From Syntrophomonadaceae bacterium (GTDB taxonomy: Bacteria > Bacillota > Syntrophomonadia > Syntrophomonadales > Syntrophomonadaceae): DNA of 12,013 bases. Under the pieces are notes generated by a model, which searched no databases, was not told the DNA's origin, and was given only the letters and a program-made list of their open reading frames with translations. The stretch covers positions 1-12,013 of the forward strand of contig JAISDD010000110.1 of NCBI GenBank assembly GCA_031265005.1, in the 5' to 3' direction. Both the position numbers and the translations under genes were made by a program. This document shows positions 1 to 6,798 of the stretch, in pieces (position 1 is the first letter of the stretch; each line of letters starts with the position of its first letter).

Positions 1-276
1 AATTCCGTAATACGCGGCATTGATTATAGCGTTTTGCTCGGCATGCACCCCTCGGCATAATTCATACCGTTCTCCGGACGGTATTGACATTATGTTCCTT
101 AAACATCCAGTTTCTTCGCAATGTATTGTCCCTCTGGGCGATCCATTATAACCGGTAGAAATAATACGCTCTTGCCTGACCAATACCGCGCCTACATGCC
201 TGCGCAAACAAGTGGAACGGGTGGCCACCAGTTTAGCTACTTGCATGAAGTATTCATCCCACGAAGGCCTTCCCAT
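1..276 (-). CDS. comEB: dCMP deaminase (ComEB family), C-terminus missing at window edge
   Basis: Zinc-dependent cytidine/deoxycytidylate deaminase, expected to convert dCMP to dUMP and so feed dTMP synthesis. The 92 visible codons start [14 protein letters not shown], typical of the family, followed by a TGYNGSPRG loop (residues about 42-50) and the catalytic zinc motif HAEQNA (His78, Glu80). The second zinc motif, PCxxC, should lie just beyond the left edge, so the gene is partial here and not visibly broken. The ATG at 276 is chosen because AGGAG sits just upstream; this Shine-Dalgarno overlaps the glyA stop codon, leaving a 10-nt gap. It is therefore probably the last visible gene of the ywlE-rpiB-glyA-comEB unit and translationally coupled to glyA. 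The ComEB name follows the Bacillus homologue; a role in competence is not implied. Confidence 0.93.
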   Translation of the reverse strand, partial: MGRPSWDEYFMQVAKLVATRSTCLRRHVGAVLVRQERIISTGYNGSPRGTIHCEETGCLRNIMSIPSGERYELCRGVHAEQNAIINAAYYGI

Positions 277-286
277 TCTTGCTCTC

Positions 287-1534
287 CTATTTCTTCCAGT
301 CATAAAGCGGATATCTATCGCACAGCTCTTTTACAATAGATTTAGCTTCTTCTACTTTATCGGGAACTTCCAGCGCTAACTTTATCGCTTCCCCGATTAA
401 ATTCATGTCCTCTGTTCGCAAACCGCGGCTAGTAATAGCCGGAGTTCCTAAACGAACACCACTTGTTACCATCGGACTTTCCGGATCAAACGGTATAGTA
501 TTCTTATTCACGGTTATATTAACTTGTCCTAAAATGTCCTGCGCTTGTTTACCCGTTATCCCTTTAGGTCTAACATCAACCAGCATTAAATGATTATCTG
601 TCCCCCCCGATACCAAACGCAAGCCATTATTAATTAACGCTTGCGCCAAAGCTTCAGCATTCGCAAGTACATTTTGCTGATATTTAACAAAGCTTTCACT
701 CAAAGCTTCTTTAAAACACACTGCTTTGGAAGCAATAACATGCATCAAGGGCCCTCCTTGTATACCTGGGAAAACAGCGCTGTCAATTTTTTTCGCCCAC
801 TCTTCCTTACATATGATAAATCCGCCCCTGGGCCCCCGCATAGTTTTATGGGTAGTAGAGGTCACAAAATCGGCTTGTTTAACCGGGCTTGGGTGTAGCC
901 CTGCTGCTACCAGGCCGGCTATGTGCGCCATATCCACCATCAAATAAGCTCCCGCTTCATCAGCTATGGCCCGGAAACGGTCAAAATCTAAAAAGCGTGA
1001 ATACGCGCTGGCGCCTGCCACAATGAGTTTGGGCTTTACTTCTACTGCCAGATCCCTAAGCTTATCATAATCTATAATTTCCGTATCAGCGCTAACGCCG
1101 TATTCCACAAAATTATAGTATTTCCCGGATATATTCGCCTTGCTGCCATGGGTAAGGTGCCCTCCATGATTAAGATTCATCCCCAATACAGTATCTCCCG
1201 GTTTTAAAACCGCCAAATATACGGCTGTATTGGCCTGCGCGCCCGAATGAGGCTGAACATTTATATGCTCACACGCAAACAGCTTTTTTCCCCGTTCCAT
1301 AGCTAAATTTTCAGCTATGTCTACAAATTCGCATCCTCCATAATATCTCTTTTCCGGATAACCTTCGGCATATTTATTCGTCATTACCGAACCCTGCGCC
1401 GCCATAACCGCTAATGATACAAAATTTTCCGACGCAATAAGCTCCAGATGATTATTTTGTCTTTCTTTTTCTTGTTCAATAGCATCAGCTATCTCCGGAT
1501 CCACAGCCTTTACATACTGTTCTATATAGTCCAC
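287..1534 (-). CDS. glyA: Serine hydroxymethyltransferase
   Basis: PLP-dependent cytosolic enzyme that interconverts serine plus tetrahydrofolate with glycine plus 5,10-methylene-THF, the main one-carbon source. The 415-residue length is normal for bacterial GlyA. Visible motifs are ELIASENF near residue 31, the tetrahydrofolate/substrate region around [13 protein letters not shown] (55-67), DMAHIAGL (201-208, with the PLP-contacting Asp201 and His204) and the PLP lysine Lys230 in [12 protein letters not shown]. The start is a GTG at 1534, preceded by GGGAGGAA inside the last codons of rpiB; only 5 nt separate the rpiB stop from this start, so coupling is likely. The product supplies methylene-THF for thymidylate synthesis, which fits the dCMP deaminase encoded directly after it. 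Confidence 0.97.
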   Translation of the reverse strand: MDYIEQYVKAVDPEIADAIEQEKERQNNHLELIASENFVSLAVMAAQGSVMTNKYAEGYPEKRYYGGCEFVDIAENLAMERGKKLFACEHINVQPHSGAQANTAVYLAVLKPGDTVLGMNLNHGGHLTHGSKANISGKYYNFVEYGVSADTEIIDYDKLRDLAVEVKPKLIVAGASAYSRFLDFDRFRAIADEAGAYLMVDMAHIAGLVAAGLHPSPVKQADFVTSTTHKTMRGPRGGFIICKEEWAKKIDSAVFPGIQGGPLMHVIASKAVCFKEALSESFVKYQQNVLANAEALAQALINNGLRLVSGGTDNHLMLVDVRPKGITGKQAQDILGQVNITVNKNTIPFDPESPMVTSGVRLGTPAITSRGLRTEDMNLIGEAIKLALEVPDKVEEAKSIVKELCDRYPLYDWKK

Positions 1535-1539
1535 TTTTG

Positions 1540-1995
1540 TTATTCCTCCCGCTTCATCATTATTTCTATACTAGCTATTTTTTCTATTCTTTTTTCATGC
1601 CTGCCTCCGGTAAACATACCGCTGACAAAAGCCTTCACTGTTTCCAGAGCCAATAGCGTACCAATCATCCGCGCTCCTAAAACCAGTATATTAGCATCAT
1701 TATGTTCGCGGGCCAAACGAGCCGATAAAGGTTCTGAACACAATGCAGCTCTGATTCCGTTTACTTTATTAGCCGCAATCGACATGCCTAATCCGGTACC
1801 GCAAATCAAAATCCCAAAACCCGAATCAGCTTTTACCCTCTCCGCCACTGCAAAAGCAATATCCGGGTAATCGACGCTGCCTTCATCAAAGGTTCCGCAG
1901 TCAACTAACCGCAAATCAGTACCTATGAAGCCTGCCGCTAATATTTCTTCTTTCAAACGATATCCCGCATGATCACTGCCAACATATAAATTCAT
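1540..1995 (-). CDS. rpiB: Ribose-5-phosphate isomerase B
   Basis: Interconverts ribose-5-phosphate and ribulose-5-phosphate in the non-oxidative pentose phosphate pathway; cytosolic. The 151 residues match the RpiB/LacAB family: GSDHAG at 6-11, DYPD at 42-45, the active-site Cys65 in [28 protein letters not shown] (96-110) and GGRHEKRI (130-137), which contributes phosphate-binding residues. The start ATG overlaps the ywlE stop as ATGA (4-bp overlap, 1992-1995), a classic translational coupling arrangement. LacA/LacB galactose-6-phosphate isomerases share this fold, but the single-gene form and this neighbourhood (ywlE-rpiB-glyA, as in Bacillus ywlE-ywlF-ywlG-glyA) favour RpiB. Confidence 0.95.
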   Translation of the reverse strand: MNLYVGSDHAGYRLKEEILAAGFIGTDLRLVDCGTFDEGSVDYPDIAFAVAERVKADSGFGILICGTGLGMSIAANKVNGIRAALCSEPLSARLAREHNDANILVLGARMIGTLLALETVKAFVSGMFTGGRHEKRIEKIASIEIMMKREE

Positions 1996-2504
1996 GATAA
2001 CTCCCGCTGTCCGTATTCCAAATTTATTTTGTCCAGTGCTTTTGACAATAAAGCTGATAAATCATCCGCGCATTTTTGGTAAACTGAAAAATGTAAACCA
2101 AAAGGATCCTCTATTTCCTTTTCCGATTCAACAAATCCGCTTAAAGTAAACACTTTGTTCTCAAAAGCAGGGAATATTTTTTTTAAAGTTTCAGCTTGTC
2201 TTTTAGTCATCGTAAATAAAATATCCACATCTTTTTCCTGAAGGTATTCTATCGGTGTCGCTTGATGTTCCGATAAATCTATACCATACATTTTCATAAC
2301 GTCTATGGCTTCGGTGGTTGCCGGCTGGTTCTTAACAGCGTTCAGCCCGGCTGAAAATATTTTAAACTGATTTTTCGGCAAGTTTCTATCTTCAATTATT
2401 TTGCGGAACAAAGCTTGCGCCATAGGACTTCGGCAGGTATTGCCAGTACATACAAAAACAATTTTTATCACCAGCCCAACAAGAAGAAAACCGCCTTCTT
2501 GCAT
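1992..2504 (-). CDS. ywlE: Low-molecular-weight phosphatase, probable protein-arginine phosphatase (YwlE type)
   Basis: Member of the low-molecular-weight protein tyrosine phosphatase fold. The P-loop CTGNTCRS has nucleophile Cys19 and Arg25 (numbering from the start chosen here), and the general acid is Asp133 in EDPFG. The P-loop is identical to that of Bacillus YwlE, including the Thr (here Thr23) that makes the enzyme prefer phosphoarginine; tyrosine-specific relatives usually have Ile or another residue there. It probably removes phosphoarginine placed by a McsB-type kinase, but no such kinase is in the window. The ATG at 2504 is chosen because AGGAGG lies just upstream, although the spacing is tight at 3-4 nt. 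An upstream in-frame ATG at 2543 has no visible Shine-Dalgarno, and a GTG at about 2471 would give a more family-typical 159 residues. The stop overlaps the rpiB start by 4 bp. Confidence 0.9.
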   Translation of the reverse strand: MQEGGFLLVGLVIKIVFVCTGNTCRSPMAQALFRKIIEDRNLPKNQFKIFSAGLNAVKNQPATTEAIDVMKMYGIDLSEHQATPIEYLQEKDVDILFTMTKRQAETLKKIFPAFENKVFTLSGFVESEKEIEDPFGLHFSVYQKCADDLSALLSKALDKINLEYGQRELS

Positions 2505-2552
2505 TTCCCTCCTTACGTTCACACATTTATAAAAACCAAACATGATGTTATA

Positions 2553-2581
2553 AAATTAACTAAACCTATTTCCCCTGTCAA
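2553..2581 (-). promoter_or_regulatory. Candidate sigma-A-type promoter for ywlE-rpiB-glyA-comEB
   Basis: On the minus strand a perfect TTGACA (2581-2576) is followed after 17 nt by TAATTT (2558-2553), a weak -10 match. The -35 overlaps one arm of a perfect inverted repeat, CAAGAT-TTTT-ATCTTG (2594-2579). Transcription would start near 2546, which leaves the upstream ATG at 2543 almost leaderless and supports the start at 2504. The promoter lies in the gap between tsaC and ywlE, where I see no convincing terminator, so readthrough from prfA-prmC-tsaC is also possible. Confidence 0.45.
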
Positions 2582-2741
2582 GATAAAAATCTTGTCGAAC
2601 TACGTCTCATACTTGAAGAATCATTATTATTTAGGCTTATTGGCAAAGGTAAAATAAACGTTTCCATAACATTGCCCGCAAGTCTATTATCATATACTGT
2701 TAAATTATGCCCCTGTTCATTGTAAAAACCAGGATTAGGAA

Positions 2742-3389
2742 TTAATCATCAAAACAGCCCGGAATGGCTTTCTGCAATTCTTCTGCTGAAATCGCTCCTA
2801 ACCGCAATATTTTATAAGGCAGCCGGGTTAAATCGACTACAGTTGATGCAACTTTGGAAATAGTCGGGCCTCCATTTATAACCGCCGCGATACGTCCATT
2901 CAAATCGCGTATAACATCCTGAGCGGTAATCGGGCTAGGCCGTCCGGATATATTTGCACTGGTCGCGGCTAAAGGGCCGGTTTTTTCTATTAAGGCTAAC
3001 GCGACTGGATGTGACGGCATCCTTAACCCAACATTGTCTCTGCCTCCGCAGACCTCTTTGGGCAATTCATCCCCTCCCGGTAAAACTATTGACAGCGGCC
3101 CCGGCCAAAAAGCCCGCATTAATTTTGCCGCATCAGGCAAAAGTTCTTTTACAACTCGCCTTACTTGCTCAACATTAGCGACATGAACCAGCAAAGGGTT
3201 AGATTTTAAGCGGTTTTTGGCCGTAAAAATTTTCGCAACCGCTTCAGCTGAAAACGCATTTCCTCCCACTCCGTAAACTGTTTCGGTGGGAAAAGCCACT
3301 AATTGATTTTGTTCCAAAAGCTTTACTGCTTTCATGATTATTTTCTCTTCCGGAAGCAAAGGATCAATTTCCCAAACAAATGTTTTCAT
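2742..3389 (-). CDS. tsaC: L-threonylcarbamoyladenylate synthase (TsaC/YrdC domain, short form)
   Basis: Makes threonylcarbamoyl-AMP from threonine, bicarbonate and ATP, the first step of the t6A37 modification of ANN-decoding tRNAs. The 215 residues hold a single YrdC domain: FPTETVYGVG at 33-42, the nucleotide/threonine-binding KNRLK (Lys58, Arg60) followed by NPL, FWPGPLS (94-100), and SANISG at 144-149. There is no room for the extra C-terminal Sua5 domain found in longer homologues of about 340 residues such as Bacillus YwlC, so this is the compact TsaC-like form. The ATG at 3389 lies 3 nt after the prmC stop, with AGGAAAA inside the prmC end serving as Shine-Dalgarno. Clustering with prfA and prmC groups three translation-accuracy functions. 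Confidence 0.94.
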   Translation of the reverse strand: MKTFVWEIDPLLPEEKIIMKAVKLLEQNQLVAFPTETVYGVGGNAFSAEAVAKIFTAKNRLKSNPLLVHVANVEQVRRVVKELLPDAAKLMRAFWPGPLSIVLPGGDELPKEVCGGRDNVGLRMPSHPVALALIEKTGPLAATSANISGRPSPITAQDVIRDLNGRIAAVINGGPTISKVASTVVDLTRLPYKILRLGAISAEELQKAIPGCFDD

Positions 3390-3392
3390 ATG

Positions 3393-4241
3393 TTACATTT
3401 TCCTCGCTTGAAGCATCCGGTTTTTTCCCGAATAGTCCCGCTTGATTTGCACTTCGGTAAACCCCTGCATCATCTCCGCCGCCCTAGAGCCTTGCGTATA
3501 TCCTATTTCTATCAAAAGATATCCTTTAGAATATAATAATTCTCTGGCTTGAGGCAAAAAGCGGCGGTACAGATCCAATCCATCCCCTGGCGCCAACAAT
3601 GCTTGGAGCGGTTCATATTTGCGTACTTCCGGCATCAGTTTTTTATATTCGTCCTCAGATATATACGGAAGATTAGCCACGATAATATCGAAAGGCTCTT
3701 CGCTCATGAAAGGCTCCAGCAAATCACCTGAGCGAAAATCCACTTTAACATTATTTATTTTGGCATTTTCAATTGCTACGGCAAGAGCCGCCTCGGAAAT
3801 ATCACTGGCGTAAACTTGAGCCGAAGGGCAATAATAAGCTAAACTTACAGCTATAGCGCCAGATCCTGTACCAACATCACAAATCCGGGCGGATTTTAGC
3901 GCGGAGGCGGCTTTCAGCGCTTCTTCCACTAACATTTCGGTCTCAGGACGCGGAATAAGCACTTGATTATTTACATTCAATTTCAACGACATAAATTCTT
4001 TTTGCCCCGTAATATAAGCATAGGGTTCATGATGAACCCTGCGCAAAATGACTTCTCTATATAGCTTACATTCATCATCATTTAAAGGTTTGTCATAATT
4101 TACATATAGGTAAACCCGGTCATGCCCTAAAATCGTCGCCAGCAGTAATTCCGCTTCTAAACGGGAGGCGGAAAAGCCTTTTTTTTTAAAATATTCCGCC
4201 GTCCATTCCAGCAGAGACTTAATCGTCCATTCTTTCCTCAA
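3393..4241 (-). CDS. prmC: Peptide chain release factor N5-glutamine methyltransferase
   Basis: SAM-dependent methyltransferase that methylates the Gln of the GGQ motif in release factors RF1 and RF2. The 282 residues comprise an N-terminal helical substrate-binding domain (about 1-90) and a Rossmann methyltransferase domain. Visible motifs are IPRPETE (96-102), the SAM-binding DVGTGSGAI (122-130), the acidic ASDIS loop (145-149) and the catalytic NLPYIS (190-195), a Firmicutes variant of the NPPY motif. The start is a TTG at 4241: AGGTGG ends 6 nt upstream, and the nearby ATG at about 4230 is out of frame and stops at once. Only 1 nt separates this start from the stop of prfA, which encodes its substrate, so the two are almost certainly co-translated. 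Confidence 0.95.
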   Translation of the reverse strand: MRKEWTIKSLLEWTAEYFKKKGFSASRLEAELLLATILGHDRVYLYVNYDKPLNDDECKLYREVILRRVHHEPYAYITGQKEFMSLKLNVNNQVLIPRPETEMLVEEALKAASALKSARICDVGTGSGAIAVSLAYYCPSAQVYASDISEAALAVAIENAKINNVKVDFRSGDLLEPFMSEEPFDIIVANLPYISEDEYKKLMPEVRKYEPLQALLAPGDGLDLYRRFLPQARELLYSKGYLLIEIGYTQGSRAAEMMQGFTEVQIKRDYSGKNRMLQARKM

Positions 4242-4242
4242 T

Positions 4243-5310
4243 TTATTCCACCTGCTTAAGACGCTCAGCTTGATCGTTAGTTATCAAATTTTCAATTACT
4301 TCATCTATCTGGCCGTCTAAAATGGAATCCAGCCTGTGCAAAGTCAAATTTATCCGGTGATCGCTTACCCGTCCTTGCGGATAGTTATAAGTCCGTATCC
4401 TTTCGCTGCGGTCTCCGCTTCCTACTTGACTTTTCCTGTTACCTGCAACTTCAGCATTATACTCCTCTTCCATAATATCTTTGAGCCGGGCCCGTAAAAC
4501 GCGCAAAGCTTTGGCCTTATTTTTATGCTGCGACTTTTCATCCTGACATGAAACCACCACTCCCGTAGGCACGTGAGTAATACGCACCGCTGATTGAGTA
4601 GTATTCACCGATTGTCCGCCCGGGCCGCTAGAACAAAAAACATCTATTTTTAAATCGTTGGGGTCTATATCTACTTCCACCTCTTCCGCTTCCGGCAACA
4701 CCGCCACCGTAGCGGCTGAAGTATGGATACGCCCGCTGGATTCGGTAGTCGGTATCCTCTGTACCCTATGCACTCCCGATTCAAACTTAAGCTTGCTGTA
4801 AGCCCCATTTCCGTCTACAACAAAAACTATCTCCTTTATACCGCCTATATCGGTGTTATTAATATCCAAAATTTCTACTTTCCATCCCTGTAATTCCGCA
4901 TAACGGCTATACATCCGAAAAAGGACATTAGCAAAAAGAGCCGCTTCTTCTCCGCCGGTTCCCGCCCTTATTTCCATGATGACACTTTTGTCATCATTGG
5001 GGTTTTTAGGCAACAGTAAAATTTTAAGTTTTTCTTCCAAAACCGTCTTTTTTTCTTGCAAAATATACATCTCTTCCTGTAACATTTGCTTAAATTCCTG
5101 TTCCTGTTCTTCCTCAAGCATCTCCTTGCCGTCGTCTAATTGTTTAAGCACATTCTGATACTCACGATACTCTTCAATAATTCCAGTTAGATCCGAATGA
5201 GATTTGGCATATTTTTGAAATCTGCTTTGGTCAGAAATAATCTCCGGCTGGCTCAATAAGGCGGTAAGTTCATCATATTTAACTTCTAAAGCTTTTAATT
5301 TTTCTAACAT
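4243..5310 (-). CDS. prfA: Peptide chain release factor 1 (RF1)
   Basis: Class I release factor recognising UAA and UAG and triggering peptidyl-tRNA hydrolysis on the ribosome. At 355 residues it has the usual RF1 length. An N-terminal coiled-coil-rich domain (about 1-105) is followed by [11 protein letters not shown] (113-123), the stop-codon-reading PxT tripeptide as Pro187-Thr188-Thr189 in [15 protein letters not shown] (RF2 would have SPF here), and the catalytic GGQ at 231-233, whose Gln233 is the expected target of PrmC. The ATG at 5310 has GAGGGAA just upstream. The rpmE terminator lies about 130 bp before it, so prfA needs its own promoter and probably heads a prfA-prmC-tsaC operon. 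Confidence 0.97.
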   Translation of the reverse strand: MLEKLKALEVKYDELTALLSQPEIISDQSRFQKYAKSHSDLTGIIEEYREYQNVLKQLDDGKEMLEEEQEQEFKQMLQEEMYILQEKKTVLEEKLKILLLPKNPNDDKSVIMEIRAGTGGEEAALFANVLFRMYSRYAELQGWKVEILDINNTDIGGIKEIVFVVDGNGAYSKLKFESGVHRVQRIPTTESSGRIHTSAATVAVLPEAEEVEVDIDPNDLKIDVFCSSGPGGQSVNTTQSAVRITHVPTGVVVSCQDEKSQHKNKAKALRVLRARLKDIMEEEYNAEVAGNRKSQVGSGDRSERIRTYNYPQGRVSDHRINLTLHRLDSILDGQIDEVIENLITNDQAERLKQVE

Positions 5311-5325
5311 TGTTCCCTCACTATT

Positions 5326-5353
5326 AATATAAAACCAGCGCTTTCGCAGTAAA
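5326..5353 (-). promoter_or_regulatory. Candidate promoter for prfA-prmC-tsaC
   Basis: After the rpmE terminator the minus strand reads TTTACT (5353-5348), 16 nt, then TATATT (5331-5326), matching the sigma-A consensus at 4/6 and 5/6 positions. Transcription would begin only a few bases before the prfA Shine-Dalgarno, giving a very short leader. Just upstream, 5372-5396 carries a tandem TTAATTAC and a 6-bp palindrome (AATTAC-GCG-GTAATT on the plus strand), a possible operator or activator site. The region is AT-rich, so chance matches are easy. Confidence 0.35.
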
Positions 5354-5437
5354 TCCTCTTCAAGGCGCTTGTTAATTACTTAATTACGCGGTAATTGCAT
5401 AATGGCCGTCTTTAGCGTTTCTAATGTTTACCGTTAA

Positions 5438-5466
5438 GAAAAAAAGCAGAGACCTAAGCCCTGCTT
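5438..5466 (-). terminator. Intrinsic terminator after rpmE
   Basis: On the minus strand, AAGCAGGG (5466-5459) pairs with CTCTGCTT (5451-5444) as an 8-bp stem with one G-U pair, around a 7-nt loop, followed directly by a run of T (5443-5439). It lies 5 nt after the rpmE stop, so rpmE is probably largely monocistronic and separated from prfA. Confidence 0.85.
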
Positions 5467-5471
5467 CGTTT

Positions 5472-5675
5472 TTATTGTAAACCATACTTCTTTTTAAATC
5501 TATCTACCCTTCCGGTAGTATCAATCAATTTCCCTCTGTTCCCGGTATAAAAAGGATGGCATTTGGCGCAAATCTCAACCTTTAAATTCTCTTTAGTAGA
5601 GCCGATCTCAAATTCATTGCCGCAAGCACAACGCGCCAACGCTTTGAAATATTGAGGATGAATTTTTTCCTTCAA
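5472..5675 (-). CDS. rpmE: 50S ribosomal protein L31 (zinc-binding type)
   Basis: Large-subunit protein of the bacterial ribosome, located at the central protuberance bridge. The 67-residue sequence carries the zinc-binding Cys pattern of the C+ form: CACGNEF near the N-terminus, then [12 protein letters not shown], ending in [12 protein letters not shown]. The start is set at the TTG at 5675, not the GTG at 5684: AGAGGTG ends 6 nt before the TTG, whereas the GTG is itself part of that Shine-Dalgarno. The TTG start also gives MKEKIHP, aligning with the MKxxIHP opening of other L31 proteins. The gene has its own candidate promoters and terminator. The Cys-lacking, zinc-independent paralogue (the type often induced by zinc limitation) is not in this window. 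Confidence 0.95.
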   Translation of the reverse strand: MKEKIHPQYFKALARCACGNEFEIGSTKENLKVEICAKCHPFYTGNRGKLIDTTGRVDRFKKKYGLQ

Positions 5676-5747
5676 CCTTTTCACCTCTCTTTATAATTAA
5701 TTTTTTTGGAATAAGGACACATAAAAACCATTATAATTATATATAAA

Positions 5748-5776
5748 ATTATAGCAATAAAAAAGATAAAAAACAA
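5748..5776 (-). promoter_or_regulatory. Candidate extended -10 promoter proximal to rpmE
   Basis: The minus strand has TTGTTT (5776-5771), 17 nt, then TATAAT (5753-5748), a perfect -10 preceded by TGC, which makes an extended -10. It would give a leader of roughly 65 nt before the rpmE TTG. The surrounding sequence is very AT-rich, so this is weaker evidence than it looks; it may act together with the upstream candidate at 5853-5825. Confidence 0.4.
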
Positions 5777-5824
5777 GCTGGCGCTCGTCAATTTTATAAT
5801 CAGGCCGATGGTTTCCTGCTGCAA

Positions 5825-5853
5825 AGCATAACTATTCCCATACGCGTTGTCAA
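5825..5853 (-). promoter_or_regulatory. Candidate sigma-A promoter distal to rpmE
   Basis: The minus strand has a perfect TTGACA (5853-5848), a 17-nt spacer and TATGCT (5830-5825, 4/6). It lies about 30 bp after an intrinsic terminator (5907-5883) and would give rpmE a leader of about 143 nt. Such a leader could hold an L31 autoregulatory structure of the type reported for several bacterial groups, but I could not recognise a defined fold in it. Confidence 0.5.
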
Positions 5854-5882
5854 GGGTAAATGTCCAATTCCCATAATAATAC

Positions 5883-5907
5883 AAAAACCCCGTACAGTAC
5901 AATGGGG
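5883..5907 (-). terminator. Intrinsic terminator upstream of rpmE
   Basis: On the minus strand CCCC (5907-5904) pairs with GGGG (5891-5888), enclosing GTA-CTG-TAC as an inner 3-bp stem with a 3-nt bulge on one side, and is followed by TTTTT (5887-5883). The stem is short but GC-rich at its base. It ends whatever is transcribed from the 6110-6081 promoter or from the hydrolase gene at 6798-6157, and insulates rpmE. Confidence 0.6.
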
Positions 5908-6019
5908 CGAGCGTTTAAGTAAGAGATATTTTCCAACGAAACAGGCGGCCGTACGCTTCGAAACCATGCCCGGCCTGCAAGGGCAGTCGGCGAGTAGCAT
6001 TAATTATCCCGCTGAATAT

Positions 6020-6074
6020 GAAAAGCTTGTATAATAGCAACATATTTAGTCGCAGCTGTTAATACAAGCTTTTC
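6020..6074. repeat. Perfect 13-bp inverted repeat, 29-nt loop
   Basis: GAAAAGCTTGTAT at 6020-6032 is the exact reverse complement of ATACAAGCTTTTC at 6062-6074. No T-run follows on either strand, so it is not a standard intrinsic terminator. On the minus strand it would form the 5' end of the candidate small RNA. No flanking direct repeats suggesting a transposable element are seen. Confidence 0.85.
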
Positions 6075-6080
6075 GCTTTC

Positions 6081-6110
6081 ATTATTTATCGACGATTCGT
6101 CGTCAGTCAA
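6081..6110 (-). promoter_or_regulatory. Candidate promoter with a palindrome in its spacer
   Basis: The minus strand has TTGACT (6110-6105, 5/6), an 18-nt spacer and AATAAT (6086-6081, 5/6); an alternative -10, TAAATA at 6088-6083, would give a 16-nt spacer. The spacer begins with GACGA-CGAA-TCGTC (6104-6091), a perfect 5-bp palindrome that could be a repressor site. The unit points toward rpmE but is closed by the terminator at 5907-5883. Confidence 0.4.
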
Positions 6111-6156
6111 TATTTAAATTACCGCAACTTCAATTTAAGAAGCAAAACGATGAAGT

Positions 6157-6798
6157 TTAATTAGCGGCGTTTTGCGGTACCATCGCTTTAGCGTATTCCA
6201 ATCCCAGACCATAAACTCCGCCATGCTCAGTAATGATTTGGATTACCGGATTATAAGTGGTTTTATTTGCCCAGTCTCTTTGCATTTCAAGTAACGAAGC
6301 CTGCCAGGTGACCGGTTTGACTCCAGCTTGAACCATGCGCTGAATGCTTATATCATGGGCTTCTTTACTGGCGCCTGCCGACGCGTCCGTCACAATATAA
6401 ACGTCATACCCTTCCGATTTGGCGCTGAGAGCCGGCAAAGTGACGCAAACCTCCGTCCAAAGTCCGGCAATCATGATTTTCTTCCTTCCGGTAGCTTCGA
6501 CCGCTCTTTTAAAATTCATATCTTCCCAAGCATTTAAACAAGTTCTGTCGATGGGAGTTTGATTTGGAAATACTGACTGGAGCTTACTATATAAAGGCCC
6601 TGAAAAAGTTTTAGCTTCAACAGTTGAAAATATAATGGGTATTTTGAAAACTTTAGCAGTCTTAGCTAATCCTACGATAGCGTTCATAACCGGCATTCTT
6701 TCAATACTTTCTACTCCAAAAAACATTTCCGGCTGTTCGTCAATGATACATATCGCTATTTCTGACGGATCCAGAAGCACATTGGGATAATTTCTCAT
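6157..6798 (-). CDS. Isochorismatase-family hydrolase, YcaC-like
   Basis: Cysteine hydrolase of the isochorismatase fold; the closest family I recognise is E. coli YcaC, whose physiological substrate is unknown. The 213 residues include the nucleophile region AGLWTEVCVTLPALSA (Cys118, like YcaC AGVVTEVCVAFPALSA), the catalytic Asp20 in IIDEQ, the NAWED segment (89-93) and VTDAS (136-140). A basic residue, Arg85, lies near where the family has its catalytic Lys/Arg. The ATG at 6798 has AGGAG with 8-nt spacing. There is no signal peptide, so it is cytosolic. It stands alone between intergenic regions and is not obviously linked to the translation genes downstream. Isochorismatase activity itself is unlikely, given no siderophore genes here; a nicotinamidase-like or N-carbamoyl/amide hydrolase role is possible. 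Confidence 0.88.
   Translation of the reverse strand: MRNYPNVLLDPSEIAICIIDEQPEMFFGVESIERMPVMNAIVGLAKTAKVFKIPIIFSTVEAKTFSGPLYSKLQSVFPNQTPIDRTCLNAWEDMNFKRAVEATGRKKIMIAGLWTEVCVTLPALSAKSEGYDVYIVTDASAGASKEAHDISIQRMVQAGVKPVTWQASLLEMQRDWANKTTYNPVIQIITEHGGVYGLGLEYAKAMVPQNAAN

Larger units (their letters stand above)
5883..6074 (-). ncRNA. Candidate small RNA, about 192 nt, family not recognised
   Basis: A gene-free unit is bounded by a candidate promoter (6110-6081) and an intrinsic terminator (5907-5883). Seven bases after the -10 the transcript would start with G at 6074, exactly at the first base of a perfect 13-bp inverted repeat (6074-6062 with 6032-6020, 29-nt loop), so the RNA would carry a 5'-terminal stem. 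Its middle, 5941-6000, is 65% G+C in an otherwise AT-rich interval and can form CAGG/CCUG plus CCG/CGG and CUGC/GCAG pairings. I compared it by eye with 6S RNA, SRP RNA, tmRNA, tRNAs and common riboswitches and found no match. It could instead be a leader or the remains of a gene. Confidence 0.35.

Noticed and set aside
5800..5822. B12-box-like AGCAGGAAACC on the minus strand suggesting a cobalamin riboswitch before rpmE
   Set aside because: The other conserved cobalamin riboswitch elements are missing, and rpmE is not a cobalamin-related gene.
5681..5902. Minus-strand open frame of 73 codons with a hydrophobic stretch, ending at the rpmE start
   Set aside because: It begins within the terminator hairpin, spans both rpmE promoter candidates, has no Shine-Dalgarno, and its hydrophobic run comes from AT-rich non-coding sequence.
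5800..6000. Minus-strand open frame of 66 codons over the GC-rich core
   Set aside because: It crosses the intrinsic terminator and promoter, lacks a ribosome binding site and shows no family resemblance; a structured RNA explains the GC-rich part better.
5883..6074. 6S RNA or SRP RNA identity for the candidate small RNA
   Set aside because: The 5' end pairs locally, not with the 3' end as in 6S RNA, and the conserved SRP helix 8 sequence is absent.
6126..6179. Nested inverted repeats (AACTTCA/TGAAGTT and TACCGCAA/TTGCGGTA) around the hydrolase stop codon as a terminator
   Set aside because: There is no T-run on the minus strand and the arms are offset by a large bulge, so it is not a convincing intrinsic terminator.
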